Origin: Marinobacter piscis
GTDB lineage: Bacteria; Pseudomonadota; Gammaproteobacteria; Pseudomonadales; Oleiphilaceae
Assembly (NCBI RefSeq): GCF_007671655.1
Contig: NZ_VCGX01000002.1
Span: 744,001-808,000, forward strand
DNA: 64,000 nucleotides
Reading direction: 5' to 3'
Position 1 is the first letter of the stretch. Every line of letters begins with the position of its first letter. This document shows, piece by piece, positions 49,399 through 58,119 of the stretch. The notes under the pieces are model-generated. The model saw only the letters and a list, made by a program, of their open reading frames with translations. It did no database searches and had not been told where the DNA came from. Position numbers and translations under genes: made by a program.

Positions 49399-49950
49399 TT
49401 ATTCACGGCCAGTTGACTCCCCGGTTTCCGGTTGCTCTCCCAGGAATTTTTCCTCCAGACTCATAAGACCTTCCTGAATCAGATCAAACCCCTTATCTAC
49501 TTCCCCCGACAAGGTCTCATTCATCATACCAAGGGCCGTGATCTGTTCACGTGCTTCAGCATAGCCCTGGTTAATCCCTTCCCGAGCTTGTGCCATCAAG
49601 TCCGCCAGCTTTTCAGGGTCTGCACCTTCTTCTGCTTCTTTCTGAAGACGACTTTCAACAAACCCGAGAATAGTGCTGGCTACATCTGATGCTGAGGGCG
49701 GCTGTGACTGTTCTGTGTATTTTGCTGCCCTGGACGCCACATTATTCTGTATTCCGCCCATGGCATCCTGCAAACGTTGTTCCATACGTGTGCGCAGAAC
49801 GTTCATTGCATCTGCTGGTGTGCGGATAGACACTTGATCGCCAACACGGCTTTTCGCATCAACCCGGCCTGCGGGGCTGGTTTCCGCAGAGTTCGTCAGG
49901 GCTCGACCTGTAGTCACGTCCGGGCCACGCCCAATAATTGGTGCCACCAT
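49399..49950 (-). CDS. DUF5610-like protein of unknown function
   Basis: 183 residues, acidic, no signal peptide, largely helical. It has a low-complexity N-terminus (IIGRGPDVTTGRALT) and a C-terminal helical part with MMNETLSGEVDKGFDLIQEGL. I think it belongs to the DUF5610 family but am not certain. The start has GAGG upstream. Convergent with the peptidase gene. Confidence 0.6.
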   Translation of the reverse strand: MVAPIIGRGPDVTTGRALTNSAETSPAGRVDAKSRVGDQVSIRTPADAMNVLRTRMEQRLQDAMGGIQNNVASRAAKYTEQSQPPSASDVASTILGFVESRLQKEAEEGADPEKLADLMAQAREGINQGYAEAREQITALGMMNETLSGEVDKGFDLIQEGLMSLEEKFLGEQPETGESTGRE

Positions 49951-50045
49951 AACGTTAACCTCATAAAAAGATGATGTATATCGCTTAACGGCAGGCTCTA
50001 AGGAAACATTAATATCGATTGGTTATATCAGCGATGTGAGCACCA

Positions 50046-50390
50046 CTACTTTTTCACCCAGCTGCCATTAACCTGAATGTATTGCCCGGCCGGGGTCTTA
50101 TCCACCGCTTTTTTGCCGGCGACGGTTTCGACTTTGGTTACCGCAATGCCATGTTTTTCTGCAATCTTTTTGTAGGCTTCGCGACGCGCATCATTGATGG
50201 CACTGACAATATCAGCCGCTCTCTGGCCAGAATCTACTGCGGCCAGGTAACCGCTGGGGGTTTCGCCCACCAGACCCTGACTTTTAGCAGGCTCCAGGGC
50301 ATTTTTGGCTTCATCAAGGCTCATGGCCATAGCCGGCAAGGCCAGGCAGAGCGCTAAAATCAGGGCACCGACTCGCGAAAACAGTGTCAT
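50046..50390 (-). CDS. ydbL: YdbL family protein (DUF1318)
   Basis: 114-residue periplasmic protein. Signal peptide about 1-22 (ALPAMA). The mature part has LDEAKNALEPAKSQGLVGET and the Arg/Lys-rich INDARREAYKKIAEKHG. In E. coli YdbL is the periplasmic partner that keeps YnbE from over-assembling on YdbH. Last gene of ydbH-ynbE-ydbL. Confidence 0.92.
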   Translation of the reverse strand: MTLFSRVGALILALCLALPAMAMSLDEAKNALEPAKSQGLVGETPSGYLAAVDSGQRAADIVSAINDARREAYKKIAEKHGIAVTKVETVAGKKAVDKTPAGQYIQVNGSWVKK

Positions 50391-50436
50391 AGTTAACTCC
50401 TTGAAAATATGCCGGGATCAGTCGTTCAGTGGCTAA

Positions 50437-50652
50437 TCAGAACAACCCTTCCTCGCTGAAGAGTTCATCCACGTCCTTATCCACCTTTACATAAATTTCG
50501 TGCTCAATCTTTACGTTCAGATTGACCGTTATCGGCTCTTTGGGCGCGGCCACCTGAACGGTCGGTGTGCAGGCTGCCAGCCAACTCCCCATCGCAAGGC
50601 CCGCGAAAAGGGTAAGCAATCGCCGGGGGTATTCGGAACCACATTGCATCAT
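50437..50652 (-). CDS. ynbE: YnbE family outer-membrane lipoprotein
   Basis: 71-residue lipoprotein with lipobox WLAACTP (Cys at about 28) and a mature part of short beta strands (ITVNLNVKIEHEIYVKVDKDVDEL). E. coli YnbE stacks onto the C-terminus of YdbH to form the outer-membrane end of an intermembrane lipid bridge. The ATG at 50652 has AGGAG nine bases upstream. Confidence 0.93.
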   Translation of the reverse strand: MMQCGSEYPRRLLTLFAGLAMGSWLAACTPTVQVAAPKEPITVNLNVKIEHEIYVKVDKDVDELFSEEGLF

Positions 50653-50694
50653 ATCGGTGCACTCCTCTATTGTCCTTTACCTTAGCAGGTTGAG

Positions 50695-53031
50695 TTACGA
50701 ATCGTCAGAGTTCTGTTGACGTCTTTCCAGAAGGTTTCTGACCCTGTCCTTTACCCTCTCACTTACATTTCCACTTAACTGCAGGCTTTTCAGCAAAGCC
50801 GGGATGTTCTCCTCCAGGTTGATGTTCAGCACTACTGGCCGGCCATCGCCTACTTCCGGGTTACGACCTTTAAGATGCAAGGTTAAAACCAGCGTACCAT
50901 CACCGTCATAGTCAATACCGCTGTCCAGCACTGAATAATGAAAGTCTTCCAACGCCCGGGTAACGACCTTCATGGTTTCATTCTGGCTGGCAAGCGCTTT
51001 CAGTCGGTCAGCGGTCAATTGCAGCCGCCCGCCTGGTTTTAGTGCATCAATACGGCCCCGATCAATTTCTATACCTGTGAGCGGATCAAACAGCACAGGC
51101 ACTGTGCCACTGAGTATCCCCGTGCCTGCCAGACCTTCGGCCGGATACAGTTGCAGCAGGCGTGTCAGGCTAAGCTGCTGCAACTCAACCGGGATGGTTA
51201 CAGGTGCCTGCGCCAGATCCCAGCTCCCTGGCTGTACGTGTATCTCGCCGCCCAATGCCTCGGAGAAAGCCTTTTCAAAGGTCAGCGTACCGCGGCTTAG
51301 CTCCGCTAACGGTGCCTGATAGTTTCCTGCCAGCTGTATTGGCCCCAAAGGCAGCCCGGGGTTTACCTGCTCAATGGTCAGTTCCTGCGTATCGATACTG
51401 AGCTCGCTATCCTGCAACTGAATATTAATGGAACCGTTCACACCCTCCCAGGCAGTGCGATCATAAAGACCGCTCCACTCAACAAACGTCAATCCAGCAG
51501 ACAAGTTAAGATTCCGGGGTTGTGCTCGCTGCAAGGATTGATGAAGGTTTATATCAGCACTGACCGTGCCGCCGGACACATCAAGCAAAGGCGGCCAGTC
51601 AGCCAAAACCCGTGAAAGTGCCTCGGCTTCATCTTCCCCACTCACCCGCATCTTGCCATTCAGGTGCACAGGCCCCTGATAAGGAAAGTCCACATCCAGA
51701 TTAGCCGTGGTGCCACTGCCTGCCCGTAATAACCCTTTCACCCGGGTTTTATGGAAATTACTGTCGATATTGCCATTGAAAACCCAGGCCAGAGGCTGCA
51801 ATTGCGGGTGCTGAATCTGCCCGGCTTTCACGACCACAGGCCCACTCAGCGCAAGCTTTTCAAAAGCCGGCGGGACCTGCTGGTAGCGGGCGTGAAGTCT
51901 CGTGCCAGCCATTTGAATGCCAAGACTGTCAACCTGCAATTTATTATTCGTACCCGTCGCACGTCCGGTAACAGGGCTCAGCCTGGCAACCTTCAGCTTC
52001 GTTGATTGATCGAACACTAACGATGCCGTGGTTGTACTCAACCAGCCGGTTACAACGGCGCGCACCCGCGGTTGTATCAGAACCCAGCCAGCTGCTGTCA
52101 GTTCCGGGTAAGAAGCGTCTAATCGAGTCTCGCCTAACCGAATCACCCAGGGGGCGCTTGTGGTTATTGCAAGATGGGAGTCTGCATTTACCTCAGCACC
52201 ACCGCTGCTGTGAAGGGATAACTGCAAAGGTAACAAATCCGGCGAGCCAGAGCCCTCGGACAAAGGCGAACCTGAGGCCGGCGGAGGCATGGTTTCTGCC
52301 GACCGGATAGCCAATGAAAGCAATTCCGGTCGCCATGGCTCAGGCAGAGACTGCACCCATTTGCCCGGTTGGCTCAGTTCAAGATCGGTCTGCAACCGTT
52401 GTGGATGCCAGTGACCCTGTTCCACCAATAACTCTGCTTCCAAATCGCCCTTGACCTGGCCAATACCGGGCACTGGCCAGGGTTTTGACACTCGGGCCTG
52501 AACCAGCAATCGCCGCGTCATTTCTGGCTGGGCCTGAGTCGATGGTGTGCTGTTCATCGACAGCGATCCGGAGAGTGTACATCGGTCAGCCCCACAAGGC
52601 GCAGTGGCATTAAATTGCCGAATCTCGATTTCTGCAGGTAACCAGGAAGGCAGTGTCGGTGATGAGATCTGCTGTCCTGACTGGCTCACGGGCTTTTGAC
52701 TTTTCTTTTCGGGGTACCAGTCGACCCGCAGTTGCCTGGCCTTGAGATGATGCCACTGGGGTTGCCAGCCCTCTTCCGGCCAGAGCCAACTGGCTTCCAG
52801 TTTCTTCCCTGTCACGACCAGATCTCCGGAGGGTCCAGACTGCCTGACTTCCAGATCTTCCAGGGCAAGGCCGTCGGTAGAAAGCGCAATGCCCTTCCAG
52901 GACAGGGTTTCGATGCCATTTTGTTGTAACAACTGCACCCAGTAATGACGAGCCGCCAAACCGCCGGCAAGAAAAATCAGCAATAATACTATAATCAGGC
53001 CCCAGCCAATGGACTTCCAGGCAATGCGCAT
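50695..53031 (-). CDS. ydbH: YdbH family AsmA-like intermembrane phospholipid transporter
   Basis: 778-residue bridge protein, anchored in the inner membrane by one helix at about 8-28 (GWGLIIVLLLIFLAGG) and spanning the periplasm as a long beta-groove. It partly overlaps in role with TamB and YhdP in moving phospholipid to the outer membrane. The C-terminal DUF-type region has DYDGDGTLVLTLHLKGRNP, the YdbH signature. ATG 53031 has GAGG seven bases upstream, so two earlier in-frame starts are rejected. Followed by ynbE and ydbL. Confidence 0.9.
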   Translation of the reverse strand: MRIAWKSIGWGLIIVLLLIFLAGGLAARHYWVQLLQQNGIETLSWKGIALSTDGLALEDLEVRQSGPSGDLVVTGKKLEASWLWPEEGWQPQWHHLKARQLRVDWYPEKKSQKPVSQSGQQISSPTLPSWLPAEIEIRQFNATAPCGADRCTLSGSLSMNSTPSTQAQPEMTRRLLVQARVSKPWPVPGIGQVKGDLEAELLVEQGHWHPQRLQTDLELSQPGKWVQSLPEPWRPELLSLAIRSAETMPPPASGSPLSEGSGSPDLLPLQLSLHSSGGAEVNADSHLAITTSAPWVIRLGETRLDASYPELTAAGWVLIQPRVRAVVTGWLSTTTASLVFDQSTKLKVARLSPVTGRATGTNNKLQVDSLGIQMAGTRLHARYQQVPPAFEKLALSGPVVVKAGQIQHPQLQPLAWVFNGNIDSNFHKTRVKGLLRAGSGTTANLDVDFPYQGPVHLNGKMRVSGEDEAEALSRVLADWPPLLDVSGGTVSADINLHQSLQRAQPRNLNLSAGLTFVEWSGLYDRTAWEGVNGSINIQLQDSELSIDTQELTIEQVNPGLPLGPIQLAGNYQAPLAELSRGTLTFEKAFSEALGGEIHVQPGSWDLAQAPVTIPVELQQLSLTRLLQLYPAEGLAGTGILSGTVPVLFDPLTGIEIDRGRIDALKPGGRLQLTADRLKALASQNETMKVVTRALEDFHYSVLDSGIDYDGDGTLVLTLHLKGRNPEVGDGRPVVLNINLEENIPALLKSLQLSGNVSERVKDRVRNLLERRQQNSDDS

Positions 53032-53177
53032 TCTGGTACCTCGTTTCCACATGAAGTAAGCAACCACTGCTCCTTCACGATAACCTTTCACAAGAGCTTA
53101 CCGTAGCGGCCTGCTCGGCTACCAGTTGCAGCCCTATATTCCAAAAGGCGTTTTTTCAAAGAGAGGTATACCTTTTA

Positions 53178-53201
53178 CGTTATATTCACTGTAACATAGC
53201 G
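53178..53201. promoter_or_regulatory. ModE-like box 1
   Basis: CGTTATATT, six bases, AACATAGCG: a 9-6-9 dyad (half-sites CGTTATATT and CGCTATGTT). It fits the ModE operator pattern CG-N-TATAT(A/T)-N6-(A/T)ATATAACG and differs little from my recollection of the E. coli modA site. Confidence 0.6.
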
Positions 53202-53241
53202 CGTCATCTTTAATGCAATGCAAACAACCGCTTTTGGCACC

Positions 53242-53270
53242 ATGTCATTTTTTTTGGCTATCGCTATATT
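53242..53270 (+). promoter_or_regulatory. Predicted promoter of the TonB-ABC-methyltransferase operon
   Basis: ATGTCA (-35), a 17-bp spacer and TATATT (-10). The -10 hexamer lies inside ModE-like box 2, so a bound repressor would block it. Confidence 0.5.
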
Positions 53271-53285
53271 CAGCGAGACATAACG
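53262..53285. promoter_or_regulatory. ModE-like box 2
   Basis: CGCTATATT, six bases, GACATAACG, flanked by AT before and AG after, close to ATCG...CGAT of the ModE consensus. It starts 84 bp after box 1, about eight DNA turns, and ends 26 bp before the receptor start. Confidence 0.65.
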
Positions 53286-53311
53286 AGATATATAAGTCGG
53301 AGTAATACCAA

Positions 53312-55285
53312 ATGAAAAAACGCCTGCTAGCCACGGCAATCGCTTCCCTGATGGCCCCCGTATCCTGGCCTGCTTGGGCCAACGACGTATTCCATATGGG
53401 CACGATTACGGTAACCGCCGACCGACAGCAGGTGGGAGAAATAGACCCCGAGCAGGCATCCTCAGTTGTTACTCGCAAAGAAATAGAAACCCACAACCGG
53501 GAGACCGTAGCCGATGCCGTAGACCTGCTGGCAGGGGTTCATACCTCCACCAACTCGCGCAACGAGCAGACGGTATACATTCGCGGTTACGATCCTCGCC
53601 AGGTACCGCTGTTCATTGACGGCATTCCCGTGTATGTACCCTACGATGGTTATGTGGACTTCGGGCGTTTCGACACCATAGATCTCTCTGCTATCCAGGT
53701 AGCTAAAGGTTTCAGCTCTGTGACCTATGGTGCCAACACTTTGGGTGGCGCCATCAACCTGATTTCACGCCGACCGGAGAAAAAACTGGAAGGTGATGTG
53801 CGCATGGGGTTTGGGGAGGATTCCACCCGCCGTGCGGCCATGAACATCGGAAGCAATCAGGGCCTCTGGTACATTCAGGCCGGAGCCGCAACTCGTGAGG
53901 CAGATGGCTTTCGCCTGTCTTCTGATTTCAAACCGACGAAAAACGAAGACGGCGGCAGACGTGATAACTCTTATTACTCAGACAGTAAGGTCAATTTCAA
54001 AGTTGGCCTGACACCAAGAGGCAACGACGAATACGCCCTGACCTACACTAAACAGAACGGTGAAAAAGGCCAGCCCCCCTCTACAGACGACGACAGACCT
54101 CGCTACTGGCAATGGCCGGAGTGGAATAAAGAAAGTCTGTATTTTATTTCCCGTACCGGATTGACCGACGATGAAACGCTAAAAGTACGTGCGTATGTCG
54201 ACAAGTTCGACAACACCATGATCATGTATGAAGACGACACCTACTCGGTTCCCAAGGGCTCAGAAAGCATCTACGACGACAAAACTTATGGCGGCTCCCT
54301 CGAGTTTGAGACTCGCCGCCTGAGTAATCACACGCTGCGAGCCAATGTCCGCTACAAGGAAGATCGGCATGAAACCTCTGATGGCGCTGGCACACTGGAG
54401 AAAAAATACAAAGACAGCCAGACCAGTCTGGGGATTGAGGACAACATAGCCCTCAGCGACAACCTGCTACTCTCGGTGGGCTACGCCTGGCATTACTTGA
54501 AGCCCGACAGCGTTTACGACCAATACGACGACTTTGCGCTGCCTGATAGCCAGACGGCTGACGATGTGCAAGCAGGTCTGTTTTATGACATAACCCCCAC
54601 AGCGCGGCTTTATGCCACAGCAGCGCGCAAAACACGCCTGCCAACACTGAAGGATCGGTACTCTGCCCGATTTGACCGGTATATAGAGAATCCCGACCTT
54701 AAGGCCGAAAAAGCGAACAATTACGAAATCGGTTATCAGGGGGAACCCTGGTATGGCGCTCAGGCAGAAGCCGCGGTGTTCTGGAATGACGTTGACGACA
54801 AGATCCAGTCCGTTTTCCTGGACCCGAGCGCCACTGGCCGGTGCGGCGACGGCGGCAACAAGTGCCAAATGCGGAACATCGGCTCCGCCCGCTTTAAAGG
54901 GGCAGAGCTGGGACTGACGTCAGCCATAGGCGATCAGTGGGAAGTCGGCGGTAATGCCACCTGGATGGACATTGAGAACAGAACCAACAAAGACATCCGC
55001 ATTACCGGCGTTCCGGAAGTAAAAGTGATCGTACACGCGCTCTGGCGCCCTGTGCCAGTGGTTGATCTGGTAGTGCTGGGTGAGCATGACAACAGTCGCT
55101 GGGTTTCCGATACGGAAAAAGTCAGTGGCTTTAGCAAACTGAATGTCAAAACCGCCTGGCGCCCTGCCCCCGGCATTACCACGGAGGTCGGCGTAAACAA
55201 CGTTGCTGATAAAAACTATGAACTGAAAGACAGCTATCCGGAAGCGGGTCGTATGTGGTTTGCCAACATTTCTTATAGCTTCTGA
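53312..55285 (+). CDS. TonB-dependent outer-membrane receptor (first gene of Mo-linked operon)
   Basis: 657-residue porin-like receptor that uses TonB energy to import a scarce ligand. Signal peptide about 1-24 (PAWA). TonB box TITVTAD at 31-37. The plug domain (about 40-160) has YIRGYDPRQVPLFIDGIPV and the GANTLGGAINLISRRP end. A 22-strand barrel ends in ANISYSF with a terminal Phe. The start follows CGGAG. It is upstream of a binding-protein/permease/ATPase/methyltransferase set, each overlapping or close, so it is one operon. The ligand is inferred from the ModE-like boxes to be molybdate, tungstate or their chelate; a siderophore or cobalamin cannot be excluded. Confidence 0.92.
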   Translation: MKKRLLATAIASLMAPVSWPAWANDVFHMGTITVTADRQQVGEIDPEQASSVVTRKEIETHNRETVADAVDLLAGVHTSTNSRNEQTVYIRGYDPRQVPLFIDGIPVYVPYDGYVDFGRFDTIDLSAIQVAKGFSSVTYGANTLGGAINLISRRPEKKLEGDVRMGFGEDSTRRAAMNIGSNQGLWYIQAGAATREADGFRLSSDFKPTKNEDGGRRDNSYYSDSKVNFKVGLTPRGNDEYALTYTKQNGEKGQPPSTDDDRPRYWQWPEWNKESLYFISRTGLTDDETLKVRAYVDKFDNTMIMYEDDTYSVPKGSESIYDDKTYGGSLEFETRRLSNHTLRANVRYKEDRHETSDGAGTLEKKYKDSQTSLGIEDNIALSDNLLLSVGYAWHYLKPDSVYDQYDDFALPDSQTADDVQAGLFYDITPTARLYATAARKTRLPTLKDRYSARFDRYIENPDLKAEKANNYEIGYQGEPWYGAQAEAAVFWNDVDDKIQSVFLDPSATGRCGDGGNKCQMRNIGSARFKGAELGLTSAIGDQWEVGGNATWMDIENRTNKDIRITGVPEVKVIVHALWRPVPVVDLVVLGEHDNSRWVSDTEKVSGFSKLNVKTAWRPAPGITTEVGVNNVADKNYELKDSYPEAGRMWFANISYSF

Positions 55286-56325
55286 TGGGTATGAACCGCC
55301 GACATTTTCTTGGCCTGATGGGCGCGCTGACAGCAACACCTTTGCTGCCGGCGCGTGCTGACGCTGCCGAGAGCAAGCAACTACTGCACCTGTTTGGCGA
55401 CCTTCCGCCACCCAGTCAGGTACAACGGGTACTGGCTGCCGGTGCTCCAGCTGGCGTACTGGTTTACACGCTGGCGCCCGAAACGCTTCTGGGCTGGCCC
55501 ATGTCGATGCAGGGTGAAAAAAGCCGGGTGGTACCAGAGGCTTATCGCAACCTCCCCTACCTGGGTCGACTGGCAGGGCGTGGCAGTACCATGCCCCTGG
55601 AAAAACTGCTCGCACTGAAGCCTGACGTCATAATTGATGTAGGCACCGTGGACGATACCTATCTTTCGGCAGCAAAACGGGTACACCAACAAACCGGCAT
55701 TCCCTATTTGCTGGTGGATGGAAGCCTGGAAGACTCACCCCAGCAACTGCAGGATGTTGGTCAGTTGCTGGGAGTACCGGACAGGGCCGCCAAATTGGCC
55801 ACTTATGCCGAAAAAACTCTGGGGGTCATTGACACAATGCCCGCAAATCGCCCCAGCGTATATCTGGCAAGGGGACCCAAAGGCCTCGAAACCGGCTTGC
55901 CCGGCTCCATCAATACTGAAGTTATTGCTCTGGCGGGCGGCCGTAACGCTGTTCAGGTAGAAAGTGGCGGCAATCTGGCACAGGTTTCCCTGGAACAACT
56001 GCTGCACTGGCAACCCGACATGATCGTGACTCAAAGTGCGGGGTTCTTTGAGCTGGCCCAAAGCGCGGCGGCCTGGCAACATTTACCGGCTATCAAAAAT
56101 CGCCAGTGCTACCTGTTACCGGAGGCTCCGTTTGGCTGGCTGGATGGCCCGCCCAGCGTCAACCGGCTGGTGGGCATTAACTGGCTGGCTAACAAGTTGC
56201 AAAACCCAGGCTCCCGGCGCAGTGATACTAAACTGTGGGCAGATAAAGCCGCTGACTTCTATCAGTTGTTTTATGGCACCCGCCCTGGTATTGATATTTT
56301 CGCTGGCCAAACGGTACGTCTATGA
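55285..56325 (+). CDS. Class III periplasmic binding protein, Tat-exported (FecB/BtuF/MolA type)
   Basis: 346 residues. Tat signal at 3-28 (NRRHFLGLMG...ARADA). The mature protein is a helical-backbone class III binding protein of the FecB/BtuF/MolA fold: LKPDVIIDVGTVDD (about 111-124) and a C-terminal FGWLDGPPSVNRL (283-295). Export in folded form is unusual for such proteins. The start ATG overlaps the receptor stop (TGATG), so translation is coupled. In Haemophilus MolA of this class binds molybdate and tungstate directly, and I infer a similar ligand here because of the ModE-like operators. Confidence 0.87.
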   Translation: MGMNRRHFLGLMGALTATPLLPARADAAESKQLLHLFGDLPPPSQVQRVLAAGAPAGVLVYTLAPETLLGWPMSMQGEKSRVVPEAYRNLPYLGRLAGRGSTMPLEKLLALKPDVIIDVGTVDDTYLSAAKRVHQQTGIPYLLVDGSLEDSPQQLQDVGQLLGVPDRAAKLATYAEKTLGVIDTMPANRPSVYLARGPKGLETGLPGSINTEVIALAGGRNAVQVESGGNLAQVSLEQLLHWQPDMIVTQSAGFFELAQSAAAWQHLPAIKNRQCYLLPEAPFGWLDGPPSVNRLVGINWLANKLQNPGSRRSDTKLWADKAADFYQLFYGTRPGIDIFAGQTVRL

Positions 56326-57338
56326 GGATGAAGCCAGCCGATCGCCGCTTCCACTGGTCCTTCCTGATCCTGTTTCTCATGGTTGTGGTGATCGCGGCAC
56401 TTGCCATTGGCCAGTACACCCTGGCACCTTCGGCTGTTCTGAAAGCCCTGCTGGCACCGGCCATCGCCCTGCCCGATACAAGTTCTGATGCAGGCATCGT
56501 CATCTGGAACCTTCGCCTGCCGCGCATTGCCGCAGGCCTGCTGGTCGGCGCTGCTCTTGCCGCTGCAGGCACGGCTTATCAAGGCATGTTCCGCAACCCA
56601 CTGGTGTCGCCAGACATTCTTGGCGTCTCTGCCGGGGCCGGGTTGGGGGCAAGCCTGGCCATTCTTCTGGGGCTATCGCTACCCTTTGTACAAGGACTGG
56701 CGTTTGCGGGAGGATTGATTGCTGTCGGCACGGTTTACTGGGTTTCCGGACTGGTGCGCCGACATGACCCCATACTGGTATTGGTGCTGTCAGGAGTAGC
56801 GGTGGGTACGCTGTTTGGTGCCGGTATTTCGCTGATCAAAGTTCTGGCGGATCCGTCGGTGCAATTGCCCAGCATTACCTTCTGGCTACTGGGCGGCCTG
56901 AACGGCGCCAGCCGGGAAGACCTGATGCTTGCTTTGCCCCTGGTACTGGCGGGGCTAGTGCCCATGATACTGCTACGCTGGCATGTCAACCTGCTGGCCC
57001 TGGCTGATGAAGAAGCCGCCGCACTGGGTGTCGATGTACACAAACTGAGGCGAATACTGATTGTTGCTGCCACTCTGATGACCGCCGCAGCCGTATCTAT
57101 TGCTGGTATTGTCGGCTGGGTGGGTCTGGTGATTCCCCATGTCGCCCGCCTGATTGCCGGCTCTGAATTCTCCCGTTTGTTGCCCACATCTATCCTGCTG
57201 GGTGCCGGCTTTCTGGTCATTGCCGACACACTGGCGCGCAGTGTTGCCAGCATTGAATTACCTCTGGGTATTCTTACTGCCTTGGTGGGAGCACCAGCGT
57301 TTATCTGGCTGTTGGCCCGAACCGGCCGCAGCGGTTGA
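56322..57338 (+). CDS. FecCD/BtuC-family ABC permease
   Basis: 338-residue inner-membrane permease with about ten hydrophobic segments. LRLPRIAAGLLVGAALAAAGTAYQGMFRNPLVSPDILG (about 64-100) is the family's signature, seen as LRLPR and GMFRNPLVSP. GWVGLVIPHVARLIAG is the ATPase-coupling loop. It overlaps the binding-protein gene by 4 bp and would form a homodimer, as BtuC and MolB do. Confidence 0.92.
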   Translation: MRMKPADRRFHWSFLILFLMVVVIAALAIGQYTLAPSAVLKALLAPAIALPDTSSDAGIVIWNLRLPRIAAGLLVGAALAAAGTAYQGMFRNPLVSPDILGVSAGAGLGASLAILLGLSLPFVQGLAFAGGLIAVGTVYWVSGLVRRHDPILVLVLSGVAVGTLFGAGISLIKVLADPSVQLPSITFWLLGGLNGASREDLMLALPLVLAGLVPMILLRWHVNLLALADEEAAALGVDVHKLRRILIVAATLMTAAAVSIAGIVGWVGLVIPHVARLIAGSEFSRLLPTSILLGAGFLVIADTLARSVASIELPLGILTALVGAPAFIWLLARTGRSG

Positions 57339-57346
57339 GGTCGGTT

Positions 57347-58102
57347 ATGTCGATTTTGCAAACCCGGGATCTGGCCATTGGCTATCACGGCCAGGCCCTG
57401 GGCACAGTTATAAACCTGGCTATACATCCGGGCGAAGTGGTCAGCCTGCTGGGCCCGAACGGCAGCGGCAAAACCACACTTTTTCGTACGCTTCTGGGGG
57501 TACTGCCACCTGTATCCGGTCAGGTATTGGCGGGCGGGCGCAGTCTGCAGCAATGGCCCCAAAGAAAACTGGCCAACCTACTGGGTTACGTGCCCCAGGC
57601 ACACACCGGCTTATTCGCTTTTACCGTGGAAGATGTTGTACTGATGGGACGAACCGCTCGACTGAAACGTTTCGGTGCACCTTCTGCCAGGGACAGGCAT
57701 ATTGCGCAGGCCATGCTCGAGCGAATGGGGGCAGGTCACCTGGCAAAACGGCGATTTACGGAAATTTCCGGCGGTCAGCGGCAGTTGGCGCTCATTGCAA
57801 GGGCGCTGGCCCAGGAGGTTTCCTTGCTTATAATGGATGAGCCCACCGCAAGCCTGGATTTCGGCAACCAGCTGAAAACACTGGATGCTATTGAACAGCT
57901 GCGCAACGAAGGGCTATCAGTGCTTATTTCAACCCACCAGCCTGAGCATGCTCTTACTATTTCTGATCGTATTGCACTGATAAGAGATGGCGAGCTGAAG
58001 GCCATTGGTCCGGCACAGGAAACCGTTACACCTGCCAGCCTGGCAACGTTGTACGATGTGGCCGAACACATGGTGGCGGGTTGTTTTAGCAACGCCTTCT
58101 GA
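57347..58102 (+). CDS. ABC transporter ATPase (FepC/BtuD/MolC type)
   Basis: 251-residue ATPase. Walker A GPNGSGKTT (about 38-46), Q-loop YVPQAHT, signature SGGQRQLALIARAL, Walker B LLIMDEPTASLD, and the switch His in STHQPEH. ATG 57347 has GAGG six bases upstream; a TTG four codons earlier overlaps the permease stop. It completes the importer with the two preceding genes. Confidence 0.93.
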   Translation: MSILQTRDLAIGYHGQALGTVINLAIHPGEVVSLLGPNGSGKTTLFRTLLGVLPPVSGQVLAGGRSLQQWPQRKLANLLGYVPQAHTGLFAFTVEDVVLMGRTARLKRFGAPSARDRHIAQAMLERMGAGHLAKRRFTEISGGQRQLALIARALAQEVSLLIMDEPTASLDFGNQLKTLDAIEQLRNEGLSVLISTHQPEHALTISDRIALIRDGELKAIGPAQETVTPASLATLYDVAEHMVAGCFSNAF

Positions 58103-58119
58103 TACCAAAGGAAACTCTC

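Noticed and set aside
53092..53311. Cobalamin riboswitch or Fur box before the first TonB receptor
   Set aside because: No B12-box or long structured leader fits the short spacer, and no GATAAT-type repeats are present; the ModE-like dyads explain the region better.
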